64,000 nt of DNA from Deroplatys truncata (GCA_030765065.1 CM060990.1:279275341-279339340); one strand, 5' to 3'. Numbered from the stretch's first letter, positions 49,365 through 63,053 are shown. Translations and numbers: made by a program. The notes: generated from the sequence alone by a model not told the origin.

Positions 49365-52300
49365 GTGTTCTTTTGCAATATAAAAATGTATGAGTGAAAG
49401 TTTAAGATATATAATACAACGATTTTGATTGGCTACTCCAACCTTCGAGAAGAAGGAGAAGGAAATGCTAGCCTCGCGCAGGGGCATTTCGTAAGCAGGC
49501 CTAAACCTGTTATGGGGAAATCCATCGATCACGCCAGCGTTCCTTAAGGGGAATGCTTCTGCGTATGACGCTAGGGAAAAAAATATATTTTATTTTTTAC
49601 ATGTACCGCTAAAATTCATTGTTAATTATTGTTACATTACCAAAATAATCACAGGGTGAAAATAATGTATTTTTTCTGTTGATATAATTTTCCTCGAACC
49701 AGAGAACTTTCGATTGTGAATAGACACGTCACAGATGTTTAAAAAAAGCCTGATGCTATGTGATGGCTTTAGAATTCTATTCTCTATGCATTACCACGGG
49801 AAAAACGAATAGCGAGTTACCACTTGAGAAAAGTTAAAAGTATTTGAAAATTTAAACCAATATCAAAAATCTGATGTGTTACACTCACATGACTTTCTTT
49901 ACTCTTGTACAAACTATTTTACAAACGCTTATTCTCTATATGCTTCATGTTAATCGAGATATCGAGATGTCAATGTTATTGGTAATTTTCATGTCGATGC
50001 AGGGGGAATATGGTAGGTTTTAAGCGATAGTCAAATATTTTAACGCTGATTGCTATGGGACGCATTCCATTCTCTTTGCATGTCCAGGACATAAAAACAA
50101 GAATAACGAATTTGTGAAAAAGTATAAGTATTGGAAATTTTAAGGGAATAACAAGCAATATCTCGAAAACGGTTTACTCAACAACAAGAATGTATATGAT
50201 ATAAATTATGTATTTTAACGCGATCTCCATTTTAAGTGTAGTAAAATTTTGTCTATCTCTTATGGTTTACCAGTTTTGCAAAAGTCGTTTAGAATGAAGA
50301 ATACTTTTGGATGCATTCCCTGAAAATTCGAGATATACATTTCAATTCTCATTACAATATCTTAAACATATAATATTTTATTCAATATCGTTAGTCATTT
50401 TTGAGAAAATTAAAATTTTCGAAAAAATGTTCTTTGTAAAGGATAGTCTGGTGTGAGGCATTTTCTTTAAAACCTTCGTGTCGCATCTCTGGAAGATACT
50501 GAACCTAAGTACCAAGTTTGGTGTTTTATCCGTCTCTTCGTTTCTGAGTTATGCTTCACAGGCACACTCGCAGACAGCCATGCTTTTTTGGATTCAGAGG
50601 GTCTCAAAACATGTATTTCCGGTGAAATCTCGGTATCGATTTTTTTGGGAGGAATACAACACTTCCTCTACTTACTATACGTAGTAGAGAAAGTAAAAAC
50701 TCATTCGCAAATACTTAATGTCGCGAAAATATTACTTGAAATGAATTTTTGTGTGTGTGTATTAAGTTTATATTTAACATGCTGGAATATTCAAAAAATA
50801 TCTCTCGAATGGATGAGGTATTTAAAATCGTTCTCGTCCTATGTTTACTAAGAGAATAAGCCAATATTTTTAAATGGAATAAATTAAGAGTAACGAGGAT
50901 TGTTTAGGCTAGGCTCCATATTTCATTATTTATTTAGAATTAAACAAATGCTATTAGTCGTAATAGTTATACACGCGTAATAATCACGCACATACGACAG
51001 CAAGCAAATGTGCAAGTCAATTCATATACAATTAATTAATAAAAAATATTTAATTGTTTTCATCGATCAGCGAGAGCCTTATTTATTTTTAATAACGTAT
51101 GTAATATTCACCGTTCTGAATACCTTTTATTCTTCATATTACTCTCGCCAAATCATATTTCTTTGTTTAACATACTGAAAAAAAATCGGTTTAATTTTTG
51201 ATATCATGCATGCAATTCTGTTATGTAAGTATATAAATAATGGCAAAGACACAATCGAATGTTTAAGTACAGAATCTATACAGTATACGTTTAATTATAA
51301 TTATAATAGTGCTTCTCAACGTTTAATTTTCCTAACGCTTGAGTCATATTCAATATTTTATTGAAAGAAATAAGAGCTATGAAACTTAATCATTAATAAC
51401 TTCATGTAGAATTTATATTAATTATCGGGGAAAAATTTTTTTGTGGTAAGCTTAAAACATGACTAGACTTGGTTTTCCACGGTTTGTGATGGAATTTCTG
51501 CACAGAGGAAGCCATTAAGAAATCCTATTGTATCGCTAATAGTTATTTACCGAGAGGGTCTGTGGTTTTTCAGAGCACTTAGGATGTTTAATGAAGGGGA
51601 AACGTCTGCCATTGTCCACTAATGGCTCTATACAGGACCCTGTTTTGCATTCTTCAAACCCTCTTAAGATGTTTAATGACGTGGAAGCGTCTGTCATTGT
51701 CCGCTAATGTGTGTCTTTATAGGCATTTCTTCCGAGAAAGCCATATGCGTTCTTCAGGGTTGTACAGCATATTTCTTTCAAGCAGTGTACGCAAGTGAAT
51801 AATTCGTTGAATTTCTCAAAGTTCGCTACGTCTTTAGAAAGAACATTTAAAAACGAATATAAAATTTATATTTGGGGTCTTCGTGCGTGTTACTTTTATA
51901 TCTACTAAGAAAGATATGCCTGTTTTGAAGGGTAATTATTACTTCTCTCGAGCGAGAAGAGGCATAGCGGTCTTATATTTTTAACATCAGTTGGAGCGTA
52001 CCCCGATGTGATGGATACCCCTAGCCATTAAGAGCAGGTACCGGGAGGAAGACCCAAGCGTCCTGGTTTAACCGCTTCTTAAGATTCATTGTATTAGACG
52101 ATGCACAGCGGTCGCATGCGTATTGTTTTTCGTAAAGGGTTCTCGTGTTAACGTCTCATACTAGCTATTTGCAATACCGTTTTCAGTTGCTTTTTAATTC
52201 ATCTAAGCAATGTAATATTTTTATAAACCCCCCATTCAAAAGAAGAATTAAACAAATGTTATTAGCCGTAATAGTTATACACGCGTAATAATCACGCATA

Positions 52301-53287
52301 TACGAAAACAACCAGGTGCGCGAGTCAATTCATATACAATTAATTAATAAAGAAACTTAATTGTTTTTCATCGATAGACGTGCGTCGTTTCATTAGAAGT
52401 GAGATGTCCATGGTAGGTGAAAAATGGATGAGATAGCTCTAGGTGCGCAAGCCAATTACATTAATTAATAAAAATATTTAATTGTTTTCATCGATCAGCA
52501 AGAGCCTTATTTATTTTTAATAGCGTATGTAATATTCACCTATAATGTTAACCGTATTTATTTATTTCATAATCAATTCCTCCGGAATTATAACGAGACA
52601 ACATGAACGCACCTCGCATGTTAAACGAGTATTATTTAACTAAAATGTTAATTCGCCTTTATTTTTTTTCCGGAATCATATTTCGCTGAATTATATAGAG
52701 TTAAGATGGCCGCCTTGCGCGCACTTGATCTTCAATATGGCGAATTCACAGCTTTCGGGTATGACCACCAGGGGCGTCGTGAGGAAATCCACGCTGGTTC
52801 AGAGAGAAAAAACCAGTTTCACTCATATTACCACCTGGCGCGCTGGTGTAGGTTGCGAACTGAAACGCGAGTGGAGGGGGTGCGGTAGTCGACTTGTCAC
52901 TGCAATTACCCACTGCAATTACCGAGTGCCGGTCATTCGAGTGAGACGTTTCGTGGAGGAAGGGATGCGCGCGGGTTTTCAGTGAAATTATCACGCGATA
53001 ACGACTGTTACGTCAACTCTATCCTTTCAGATATGGATTCATCTAAGTGTTGTAATATTCTTATAAATCCAAAATATATTTTCCCTCAAAAGTAGAATTA
53101 AATAAATGTTATTACTCGTAATAATTATACACATGCTACCACACATATACGATAACGAACAGTTGCGCACGCGAGTCAATTACATTAATCAATCAAAAAT
53201 ACTTAATTGTTTTCATCGACCGACTAGGCGCGTTTCATTAGAAGTGTAATTTGTTGACATTAGTAGATGTAAAAATGGCGGTTTAGA
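49365..53287. other. Gene-free right arm of the Polinton, copy B
   Basis: Same as 15627-19551: no supported gene, with the imperfect tandem repeat at 51573-51756 and the subterminal repeats from 50937. It has one 2-bp deletion near 50396 and scattered substitutions. Confidence 0.6.
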
Positions 53288-53356
53288 AGCAGGTGCGCAA
53301 GTCAATTCATATACAATTAATCAATAAAAAATACTTAATTGATTGACGAGCATCGT
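50937..53356 (+). repeat. Subterminal repeat family, copy B
   Basis: Counterparts of the copy A repeats at 50937-51112, 52245-52386, 52441-52539, 53095-53246 and 53291-53356. Confidence 0.8.
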
Positions 53357-53980
53357 TTAATTGCATTAGTAGTAATATGATGGCGATTCTTTTTTTTCAA
53401 TAATGTTTTATGCATGGGCGAACATTATCTAATTGATTGACACAATTATGTACTCAAACGATTTGCCGATGTGCGGCAGGCATCGAGAATCACATTCCCT
53501 ACTACGCACCGTACCAGGGGCGGGATTTAGACAGGACGCTATGAGAGCAGGATGACGTCGCCAGCGTATACTAACAATACACACTCTCCCACCTATACAC
53601 AGGGAACCAATCAGACCACAAAGGGGAGGGAACACCGGCACGCGGCCTAACCGCCTGGGGGACAGACCCAGGCCGCATTAGGTTAGCGCACAAAGCAAGG
53701 GGGGAGGAGCCACCGGCTCAGAACCAGGCGACATGATAGGAGACCAAAAGGAGGGGTCATCTTCGGCGGCTTTAAGGGATAGCGCACAAAGAAAGGGGGG
53801 AGGAACCTGCGAAATGTAGGGGTTATCTTCGGCGGCTTTAAGGGATAGCGCACAAAGAAAGGGGGCGGGGCTACCGCCACTCGACCAGGGCGGCATCTAA
53901 GCGCACAAAGAGGGGGCGGGGCTTGTCGGCATAGAACAAAGAACCTTATCAGTCGGCGGCATATCCTTTGTGAGCCAGAA
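53288..53980. repeat. Right terminal inverted repeat, copy B
   Basis: Pairs with 33274-33908. It includes the four GC-rich AGCGCACAAAG repeats (53688-53926) and one C to T difference from copy A near 53822. Confidence 0.82.
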
Positions 53981-54196
53981 ACGGCATTTCTTTTACTACT
54001 ATTGTTCTTCACAGCCTCATCTTCATCCCTTTTTAACATTATTTCCACAGTAAGTGCAATATCACTAAGGTTGTCAGGAGTTTGTTCAGGTAGCATAATG
54101 GCCTCATCATCAATATCCTCACAGACACTAGCTGCATCCAAATTTTGGTAAGTGAAACACTATCTTCATCTAAGCTAACATTTACTTCTTCATCAT
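53981..54196 (-). pseudogene. Possible piggyBac N-terminal remnant, copy B
   Basis: Same as 20245-20460. Here the partner fragment (32413-33240) is visible on the opposite side of the Polinton in the same orientation. Confidence 0.35.
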
Positions 54197-55226
54197 CCCA
54201 GATTGACTAAAGGTACTCAAATGTCTCCTCAGGTGACAAAAACTGCCGTTGCGTTTCCCCTGTAACATGTAAAGAAAAACCACATATGATCCCAATGTAC
54301 TATATGTAGGACACGAAATATAATTGTATGTAGTACATCAAAAACATAATACAATGTGGAATTATTTTCATGTTTCAATTAAAAGTTAACCATATTAGAC
54401 TAATACAACAATGGAAAATAACAATTGAATCAGCTTACCTCCAACATATTACTGTTTGTCAAGAAGACTATTAAACAATGCACTGTTGACTGGCAATGTA
54501 TAATGCACACTCTCATTTCCGGTATACAGCCTGTTCACAAAGCCTCCAAGAAATAAATACCGCAACAAAATACACTATACAAGATTAGAGAAAAACTATA
54601 CTCAGGTGTTTCTAACAGCACTTATAGCGTCCTATAGATAGCGCCATGGGTCCAAATGGGTGTGTTTGAAGCAGCTTCGTAGCAGAATTTCTGTAATCAA
54701 ATGCCTCTGGATTTAAGCGTTTCGTTCTTCAACAAGTACATTAAATTAAAATGTATGTTACATTGTTTTGCTGTGGGCATTTTCCATATAAATGTATTGT
54801 TATTCCATCTGTGAAAGTTTTAAATTTGTAGTCAGTTGCAAATAATGTGCACTGCCATTATAGCATCTCAGTATCTCTCCATGCTGCGCTTAATACAAGA
54901 TATCGCCGCGGAGTAAGTTTGCCCGCGAGTATGACGTCACAGAGCAAGTAATCTGCCTGCCAGTGTCACAGGCATAGGAATACTAAGGGAATATACGAAG
55001 AAATCCATAGGAATGTCTGCCTGTTCACGGAATTCGAACGCGCTACATGAGGTATCTTTTTGATCTGTTCATGCATATTTCCTTATTTTTTTACAACTTA
55101 CCTTCTATAGTTAAATGCTTTTTGGTAAGTTCTTCCCACGGCACGTTCTTTCCGGGGAAAATGTTATACCTTGATGTACTTATGCGATGCGTGAGACATC
55201 CACTAATGCCGTGTTAGGCTAAGAGG
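54197..55226. other. Intergenic DNA, nothing recognised, copy B
   Basis: Counterpart of 20461-21490. No supported gene. Confidence 0.5.
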
Positions 55227-55228
55227 TA

Positions 55229-56578
55229 CAGGGTGATTTTTGAAGAACTGTTACACTTATTTCTTTAATTATTTTGTTCGAAATTCACTCAATGCCCCAA
55301 TTTTAGCACCAAATTAAGCAGAATGTTTCGGAGTTTCGATTGCCGATCACTAGATGCGCAGATGTTAATGTTTTATTCCTAATTGTTAGTTATTGTAGGC
55401 AACTGTTTTTGAGTTTTTGTTCTAGTCAACGTGAAAATGGAGTACACATTAAATGAACGACTCTTCCTCGTAAAGCAATACTGGATTACGAATTCAATTA
55501 CAGCTACTCTAAGAGCATACTAGAGAGAATTTGGTATTCAGAATCCTCCCCAAAGAAACACAATACTGGGACTGTTAAATAAATTGGAAACAACTGGATC
55601 TCTGGTGATTGAAAAAGGCAAAACTCATTCATCTAGGCTTCCCACGGTTGTTGACGTAAGAGCACGACTGGATCCGTCTCCCAAAAAATCATTAAGACGT
55701 TTGCCGCAGGAGACAGGGTACAGCTACTCAATGTGTCAGAGAGCTGTGAAAAGTGCAGGCCTAAAGCCGTATAGGATTGTGGTTGCCCATTAGTTACAGA
55801 AACCAAATAAGGATAGACGACTGAATTATTGTCGCTGGTTTCAGGCATTCATTGTGCAAAATCCTGCCATTTTGTCCATCACATGGTTCACAGTTGAAGC
55901 ATGGTTCCATTTATCCGGCAATGTGAACTCAAGTAACTCACGCTATTGGGCAGCGAAAATCCACATGTTATACATGAAGCACCTATGCACCCGACTAAAA
56001 TCGGAGTTTGGTGCACAATATGCGCACATAGAATAGTGGGACCAATTTTGTTTGAAAACAATGTGAATACTGCAGAGTACCACTGATTTTCACGGAGTTT
56101 GCTGAGCAACTAGACGACGTAGAGCTGAGTCAAGGATATTTTCAGCAGGACGGCACTACATGCCATACATCAAATGAATCCATGGCATAATTGCAAGTTT
56201 CTTTGACGACCGGATAATTTCCAAGAACTTGTGGCCACCGAGCTCTCCGGATTTGACATCGTCGGACTTCTTTCTATGGGGTTACTTAAAAGACAGGGCT
56301 TATGTCACACGTCCCCAGACATTGGAGGATCTGAAGCACAACATTATACAGCAGATTCAAGCTATTGACAACAGAGACCTCCAACGATTGGCCAGTAACA
56401 TGGAACGACGTGTTGAGTTGTGTCTTATGCAGGATGGAGGACATTTTCAACATTTGCTATAGAGGTAAACAATCTCCCAAAATTCCTCTGCATTTCAGGT
56501 ATAATAATTTGTCGCTAGCATAACTCGCTTTGAAACAATTAAAGAAATAAGTGTGCCAGGTCTTCATAAATCACCCTG
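55229..56578 (+). mobile_element. Tc1/mariner-superfamily element, copy B
   Basis: Same 1350-bp element with the same TA-flanked ends. The broken transposase lies at 55437-56462. Confidence 0.9.
55437..56462 (+). pseudogene. Decayed Tc1/mariner-type transposase, copy B
   Basis: Same stops and shifts as 21701-22726. The C-terminal block LWPPSSPDLTSSDFFLWGYL is retained. Confidence 0.85.
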
Positions 56579-56908
56579 TATAATACATCAAGATATTAGT
56601 AATCCATGTTAGATTAATGATATTATTTAACTATTAACAAAGTTAGGTTAGGTGCTTATGCTACTGTAGTCTAGGTGATGTCAGGAATGGAATGGAATGT
56701 TGGTTTACGGCTCTCAACTACCGGGGTTATAAGCGCCGTTCTAAAACAGAGGAAGGTAAAAGCCAAAGGTATACACAAAAGTTAAATATCACAGCAAAAG
56801 CTGAGGATAGGAATCAGAACAAAAGCAAAGTAAAAGTCAAAGGTAAAGAGATATAAAGAGAAGAATAAAAATGAAACACCGAACGGTGAAGCACCTCAGG
56901 TAGAAACA

Positions 56909-59900
56909 TTAAAAACGCAAGTGTAAGGTAGCCTGGGATAAAAACTTAAAAAGCTTATCAACCGCGTGAGGAGTGTCCGCCAAGACCTCTGCAAGACTAA
57001 CCGGCAGCTGCAGAGCGTCCCGAAGACGCGCCAGAGAGGCGCACTCCAACAACAGGTGGCGGACCGATAGACATCCGCCACACGCGGAACAAAGCGGAAC
57101 AGAGTCACCTCTAAAAAGATAGGTGTGGGTAAAATTGCAGTGGCCAATACGTAAACGGGCTAAAATAACTTCCTCACGGCGAGAAAAACGACTAGAAGTA
57201 ATCCAGGGAACAGGAAGGTCCTTCACTACCCTAAGCTTGCTACCGCGGAGAGCCACCCACTCCCCGCGCCAGCACGAGAGGACCGCTCTCCGCAAATCAA
57301 GCCGAAGGTCCTCCAACGTTACCCGAGAGATGACAACACCGGGTTAGATTGTCACCGCCTTAGCCGCCAAATCCGCTAGTTCATTTCCAGCCAAGCCGAC
57401 GTGACCAGAAAGTCAAGCACACTTCACGAAAACACCAGAAGCGTATAAAACATGAAGGGCATTCTGGGTTTGCTGTACAAGAGGATGGTAATTGTACAGC
57501 TCACGTATACTCTGGAGTGCACTAAGGGAATCACTTAAAATAAGGCTATCTCCCAAGTGGTGACGGCGCACATACAGAATGGCACGGTATATGGCATACA
57601 GTTCAGCGCAATAAATGGAAGTTCCACCAGGAAAACCGAAGCTATGAGTTTCGGGCCCATGAACGTAAGCGCAACCAGCACCGTTGGAGCACTTAGAGCC
57701 GTCGGTGTAAATAAAAATCCAGCCATGGTAGCCGGACAGAAATTCTAAAAAACAAGCCCGTATACTAGACGTAGGGAGCGTAGACTTCCGGTAAGTCGCC
57801 ATCCCAAGATCAACGTGAGCTGTCGCACGAAGCCAAGGAGGAAACACCCTCTCCCCGGTAGGGAACATGCTGGGCAGTTCAATACCGTGCTGTCGAAGAA
57901 GCTCCCGGAAGGGAACACCTGAAGGCCTGGGATAAACGGAGCGGTCCCAATAACGTTCGTCCAGCGCGGCGTGGAAAGAGGAAGCGAACGTTGGATAGGT
58001 TGGCATACAGCGAAGCGCACAGCCATAATTGCCAAGGAGAAAAGCACGCCGATAACGCAAAGGAGGTTCTGCCGACTCGGCGTAAAGGCTGAGAACTGGG
58101 CTAGTTGGAAACGCACCAATAGCTAAGCGAATGCCACGATTGGGGACGGCGTCTAATTTCCTCAACACAGATGGAGGGGCGGAGGAATAAACGACGCACC
58201 CATAATCCAAATTGAATCGGACTAGCGCGCGATACAGACGCAGCAAAACCGCCCGATCTGCTCCCCAAGATGTACCATTTAACACCCGCAAGAGACTTAG
58301 AGAACGATCACATCGAGCTTTCAACTGTGCAACATGCGATGACCAGCTAAGCTTCCTGTCAAACGTCAACCCCAAGAAATGCGCCTCGCCGGCGAAGGGC
58401 AGGAACTCTGGACCGAAACGGAGAGAAGGTGGAAATCGTCCCCTACGGCACTAGAAGTTAACACAGGTGGTCTGCTCAGTGGAGAAACGAAAGCCAGTTT
58501 TAGAACTCCAAGAGTGAAGGCTGTCCAAATATTGCTGCAGGTGGCGTTCCAAAAACGACGTACGTTGAGAAGTGCAGTACACGGCAAAATCGTCCACGAA
58601 TAAACAGGACGACACCCCTGGTGGAACACATTCGCAGATAGAATTAATCGCTACAGCGAAAAGTGTAACGCTCAGAACGGAGCCCTGGGGCACGCCGTTC
58701 TCTTGGATAAAAAGGTTCGAAAAAACCTAGCTGACCCGTACTCGGAAAACGCGGTCCGGCAGAAACTCCTGAAGGAACAGCGGCAAGCGTCCACGGAGGT
58801 TCCAGACGTGTAGGGAACGCATAATCCGCGCCCGCCAACAGGTATCAAAAGCCTTCTCAAGGTCAAAGAAAATCGCAACGGTTTGACAGTTCCGCAGAAA
58901 CCCGTTCATGATCTGTGTCGAGAGCGACACAAGGTGGTCTAGAGTTGAACGGCGTCGTCGAAAACCGCATTGCGTGTTGGACAGAAGGTTTCGAGTCTCC
59001 AGCCACCATACCAACCGTCCATTGATCATGCGTTCCATTACCTTACAAACGCAACTAGTGAGGGAAATGGGACGGTAACTGGAAGGAAGGTGACGGTCCT
59101 TTCCAGGTTTCAAAATGAGAATGATGACGGCCTCTCGCCACTTATCTGGAAATGTGGAAGCAGCCCAAACACAATTATAGAGTTCGAGCAGGAAGGTCTT
59201 ACCCTCAGGCGGGAGGTGTTTTAACATTTGAACATGGACGCCATCGGACCCTGGTGCTGATAGGCGCGAAGTGGAAAGGGCGTATTCCAATTCCGCCATG
59301 GTGAAAAGGCAATTATAATCCTCAAGATTACCAGAACGAAACGAGCAACGCTGTGATTCAACGCGATCCTTGACAATAAGGAACTAAGACGAATAAGAAT
59401 CGGAGCTACATACCTGAGCGAAAGCGCTGCCCAAAGCATTAGCCACGTCAAATGGAGCAACAACAGCTCCTACAGATGTGTGAAGACCAGCGATGGGCAG
59501 ATGGGTCGGTTTACCGGCTACACGCCTGAACTTATCCCAGACGACAGAGGAAGGCGTGTGATGATTAAAAGAAGTGACAAAGCGACTCCAGGGGGTCTTT
59601 TTGCTATCCCGAACAATTTGCGTACACTGAGCACGCAGTTTCTTGTACTGGATCAGGTTCTCCAGTGTAGGGTGACGCTGGAAAAGCCGAAGAGAACGCC
59701 TGCGAGCACGAATGGCCGTTCGACATTCATCCGTCCACCAAGGGATCGGAAATCGCCGAGGGTGGGCGGTCGACCTAGGAATAGAGTGCTCAGCAGCAGA
59801 AAGAATAGTCTCTGTGAGATGTTGAACTAAAAAATTCACAGAGTCGTGCTCATTACACGTAAACACAGCCAACTGGGAGAAAAGGCTCCAATTGGCTCGG

Positions 59901-60657
59901 TCGAAGCGCCAGCTAGGCAACGGGTGGAACATACAGCTGGAGTTAAGAGACCAAGAAGACAAGGGAAGTGGTCACTAGAGTGCAAATCAGAGATGACATA
60001 CCAGCGAAAGGAAACTGCTAACCGTGGTGAACAAACCGCAATATCAAGATGTGAAAGAGTGTGGAAGGCGTCTGAAAGAAAGGTAGGCTCCCCGGTGTTC
60101 AGAAGAGCGAGGTTAAAGCTATCGATAAAGTCGGCGATTAAGGTGCCACTCGCACTAGCTCGAGATGAACCCCAAAGAGGGTGATGGGCATTGACATCAC
60201 CCACCAACACAAAAGGTGTGGGAAGCTGGTAAATGAGGTCGGCTAAATCTGTTGCCGAGATGTCGGCAGATGGCGGAAGATAAAGCGTACAGATGGTAAA
60301 TCGGAGGGACGGCAGGCGAATCCGGACAGCAACCGACTGGATATCAGATTGAATGGACACGGAGTCCACGAAAAGGTCATCTCTGATTAGCAACATGGTG
60401 CCCCGGTGCGCAGGAACACCATATTCTGGTGGAAGATCACAACGCGCTGAGCGATACCGTCCAAGTTTAAAGACGTCTTGCGGACGGAGCTTAGTCGCCT
60501 GCAAACAAAGAACCAGGGGCTCGTACTCGTTGAGCAAAAGTTCAAGCTCCGGTCGATGGGATCGAATACCTCGTATGTTCCAGTGAAGGATAGCATTTGT
60601 AATTAAAATAGAAGGTCGCAATCGGAAGGTGCGGCTACGACGAGAGCGGTGGACAAA
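56909..60657 (-). pseudogene. LINE ORF2, copy B: longer continuous RT/RNase H frame
   Basis: A single 320-codon frame (58375-57413) covers the end of the reverse transcriptase through RNase H, where copy A is split by a 4-bp deletion. Breaks near 59915, 59380, 58720 and 57413 remain, so the ORF is still defective. Residue differences include Thr/Pro in EFL-T/P-DRVF and Asn/Lys in PEG-N/K-TFL. Confidence 0.83.
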
Positions 60658-62058
60658 TTAATCGACCCTTTTTCTTAGATTGCAAACCAGCACCTTAGGA
60701 GATGTTTTATCCTGCCGCTTCTTCATAGGCGGTCTGGCAGCGGCGGCGGAATCCTGCTCCATCTGCTCCACGGGGGAGGACACCTTTCCAATAAAAAATT
60801 TCGGTTCGACAACCTCGAACCGATTGGAAGTAGAGATCAGCGAAGATGTAGATCGCCGATAGGAGTCCGTCCCAGAAGAAGCCGCAGAAGAGGATCTATG
60901 AGAAGAGCATCGCGGACTATTCTTCCCCTTCGACGTTCCCGGTACAGATGGAGGGATGTCCTTCAGGAAGTCGGATCTGGTGTAGTGGGTCTTGAACTTT
61001 ACTGGTGAAGCAGTGCTGGAAACGTCCTTTCCAGCCTTAGAGGAGGAAGGCAACGCCTGAGAATGCGATCGCACAGGAGGAATGTGAGCAGTTACACTCT
61101 TGGCAGATGTAGACGCAGATGGTGAAGTCGAGGGCTTTGGAAGCGATCGGGCGACAAGTATCTTATCTGAAATTGTGGCCCCGTTCAAATCGCTGGTCTG
61201 TGTGGCGATTTCCCAACTCGGTACCGGTTTAGCTGCAACGGAGCTATACGTACCGGACCGCGGGACAGACGGTTGGCGGATGCGCAGGAGTTTCCGGGCT
61301 TCCGAGAAGGACCCCTTCCCCCTAACCCGGATCTCCTGGATCTCGCGTTCCTCTACAAAACGGGGACAATCGCGGGAACTCGATGGATGTTCACCGCTGC
61401 AGTTAACACATGTCGGAGTGGATGTGCATTCCCCATCATGGGAGATGTCACCACAGTTAACGCAGGTAGAGTTGCCATTACAGAAGTCGCTGGTGTGTCC
61501 AAAGCGCTGACAGTTGTAGAATCGCAGCGGGTTAGGGATATACGGCCTGACTACAATGACCTCATACCCTGCCTTAATTCTTTGAGGGAGATCTACTCGA
61601 TCAAAGGTAAGGAACAAGGTACGAGTTGGCACGAATTCACCTCTGTCCTTCCGCTGAACGCGATATACCGCCGTAACACCTTGATCAGAGAGGTTGTCCT
61701 GAATCTCCTCATTAGACGTGCCGTCCAATACACGGGTGTTCACCACACCGCGCGAGGAGTTGAGAGTTCTGTGCAGCTCAATACGAACAGGATAGCGGGC
61801 TAGCAGTTTGGCTTTAAGCAGTTTTGCTGCCTCAGAAGCTGAAAGTGCTTCAATCAGGAGCGTGCCATTACGAGAACGTACACAGGATTTAACAGGACCA
61901 GCAATGCTGTCCAAACCCTTTTGAATTAGAAAGGGATTCACCGTAGTAAACTTCTGCCCTTCCTCAGTTTTCGAAATCACCAAGTAGCGAGGACCACTGG
62001 ACTCGAATACTTCTTTTCCCCTCACAGGTTGCTTTAAGGTATTGGATGTGTTTACCAT
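60658..62058 (-). CDS. LINE ORF1 (gag-like), copy B
   Basis: 466 residues from ATG 62058, open, with the same knuckles, including the Phe at the first Cys position. It differs at LDG-T-SNEE and SAK-S-VTA. Confidence 0.82.
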   Translation of the reverse strand: MVNTSNTLKQPVRGKEVFESSGPRYLVISKTEEGQKFTTVNPFLIQKGLDSIAGPVKSCVRSRNGTLLIEALSASEAAKLLKAKLLARYPVRIELHRTLNSSRGVVNTRVLDGTSNEEIQDNLSDQGVTAVYRVQRKDRGEFVPTRTLFLTFDRVDLPQRIKAGYEVIVVRPYIPNPLRFYNCQRFGHTSDFCNGNSTCVNCGDISHDGECTSTPTCVNCSGEHPSSSRDCPRFVEEREIQEIRVRGKGSFSEARKLLRIRQPSVPRSGTYSSVAAKPVPSWEIATQTSDLNGATISDKILVARSLPKPSTSPSASTSAKSVTAHIPPVRSHSQALPSSSKAGKDVSSTASPVKFKTHYTRSDFLKDIPPSVPGTSKGKNSPRCSSHRSSSAASSGTDSYRRSTSSLISTSNRFEVVEPKFFIGKVSSPVEQMEQDSAAAARPPMKKRQDKTSPKVLVCNLRKRVD

Positions 62059-62530
62059 GAAAGATAGTAAAACTTTCGTCCCGCAGTGCTCCCCACTCAC
62101 CACGGAGCCCAACAAGGGGTCATCCCACTCGGATGACAGGGCTACACACGGATATAGCGGGCACGCCGTCCCACTCACCCTGGAGTTCAGCAAAAACCTA
62201 GTCCCGGCCGATTGGCTAGGGGTGAGTTAGTCCCTAGCCGCCCGTTTAGGTGAAGCAAAATAAAAGTGGTGTATTGGGAATGCGCATCCTCCCTGAAAAC
62301 TGTAAAACACAACCAACCAGGCTCAGATACGCTTCCCTCAACCACCAGGATATTTCTTTCCACCGACACGGGTCTCCACGCACGGCCTACACGTGGGTGG
62401 GCACTTTGACTGACTCCCTCACCACTTGGAGGAGCCCACACCGAGGAAGTCAGTGTGGCTCGGGACCCCGGGTGCGCCTAAAACCCGTACCTGCAAAGGA
62501 GGCACCTGGGGGTAGGTAGGTGAGGTCAGC

Positions 62531-63053
62531 TTGCATTATGTTAGTTTGGGATAAAACGCCAGATTTTTAAGAAAAAAAGTCTGTTTTCATCGATATCTAT
62601 CATTTTGGTTTTCATACCATGAATAATAAAATTCATACGCAAGATGGGACACTCACGAAGAAAGGGTGCCAAGGAGCCTTCCATCGCAGCAATAGCTTCC
62701 AAGGAAATACGAGAGCCCCAGAGTGAACTTTAGCCTTCAAGGTCTAGCATCCCAGCAATGCCACGTCTCCCGGCCGGGAGGGTGGCTACCTGCCACCGCC
62801 GCTCAACCAACTCAGCCGCCGCCATTCAGTAGCCGACTCACTGTGGTCATCTGTGGTGTACCCCGAGACCTGCTTAGCGCGCTTCGTGTTGGTCACAACG
62901 CAACAGCAGTGGCCCTCAGCTACACGCATCATTTCTACTCGAGGACCCAAGCCACTCGTCCACCTGCAGCTGACCAACATCGCAGATAAGGAGGCACCCT
63001 TGATCTCGAGTCCGACCGTGTTGGGAAGGCGTCTTCGAGTTGAGGCAAGCTAA
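62531..63053. other. Unassigned segment before the 63054 ORF, copy B
   Basis: Counterpart of 28791-29313. No gene recognised. Confidence 0.4.

Larger units (their letters stand above)
33274..53980. mobile_element. Polinton/Maverick (adintovirus-like) element, copy B, ~20.7 kb
   Basis: Complete from terminal repeat to terminal repeat, with the same gene order as copy A. It is flanked on the left by the C-terminal piggyBac remnant and on the right by the tentative N-terminal remnant, both on the minus strand, consistent with insertion into a piggyBac gene. Virtually all coding breaks of copy A recur here. Confidence 0.92.
56666..62530 (-). mobile_element. I-group LINE, copy B
   Basis: Same insertion as 22930-28790, duplicated with the segment. 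The four bases present here near 57997-58000 make the RT-to-RNase H frame continuous. Confidence 0.82.
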
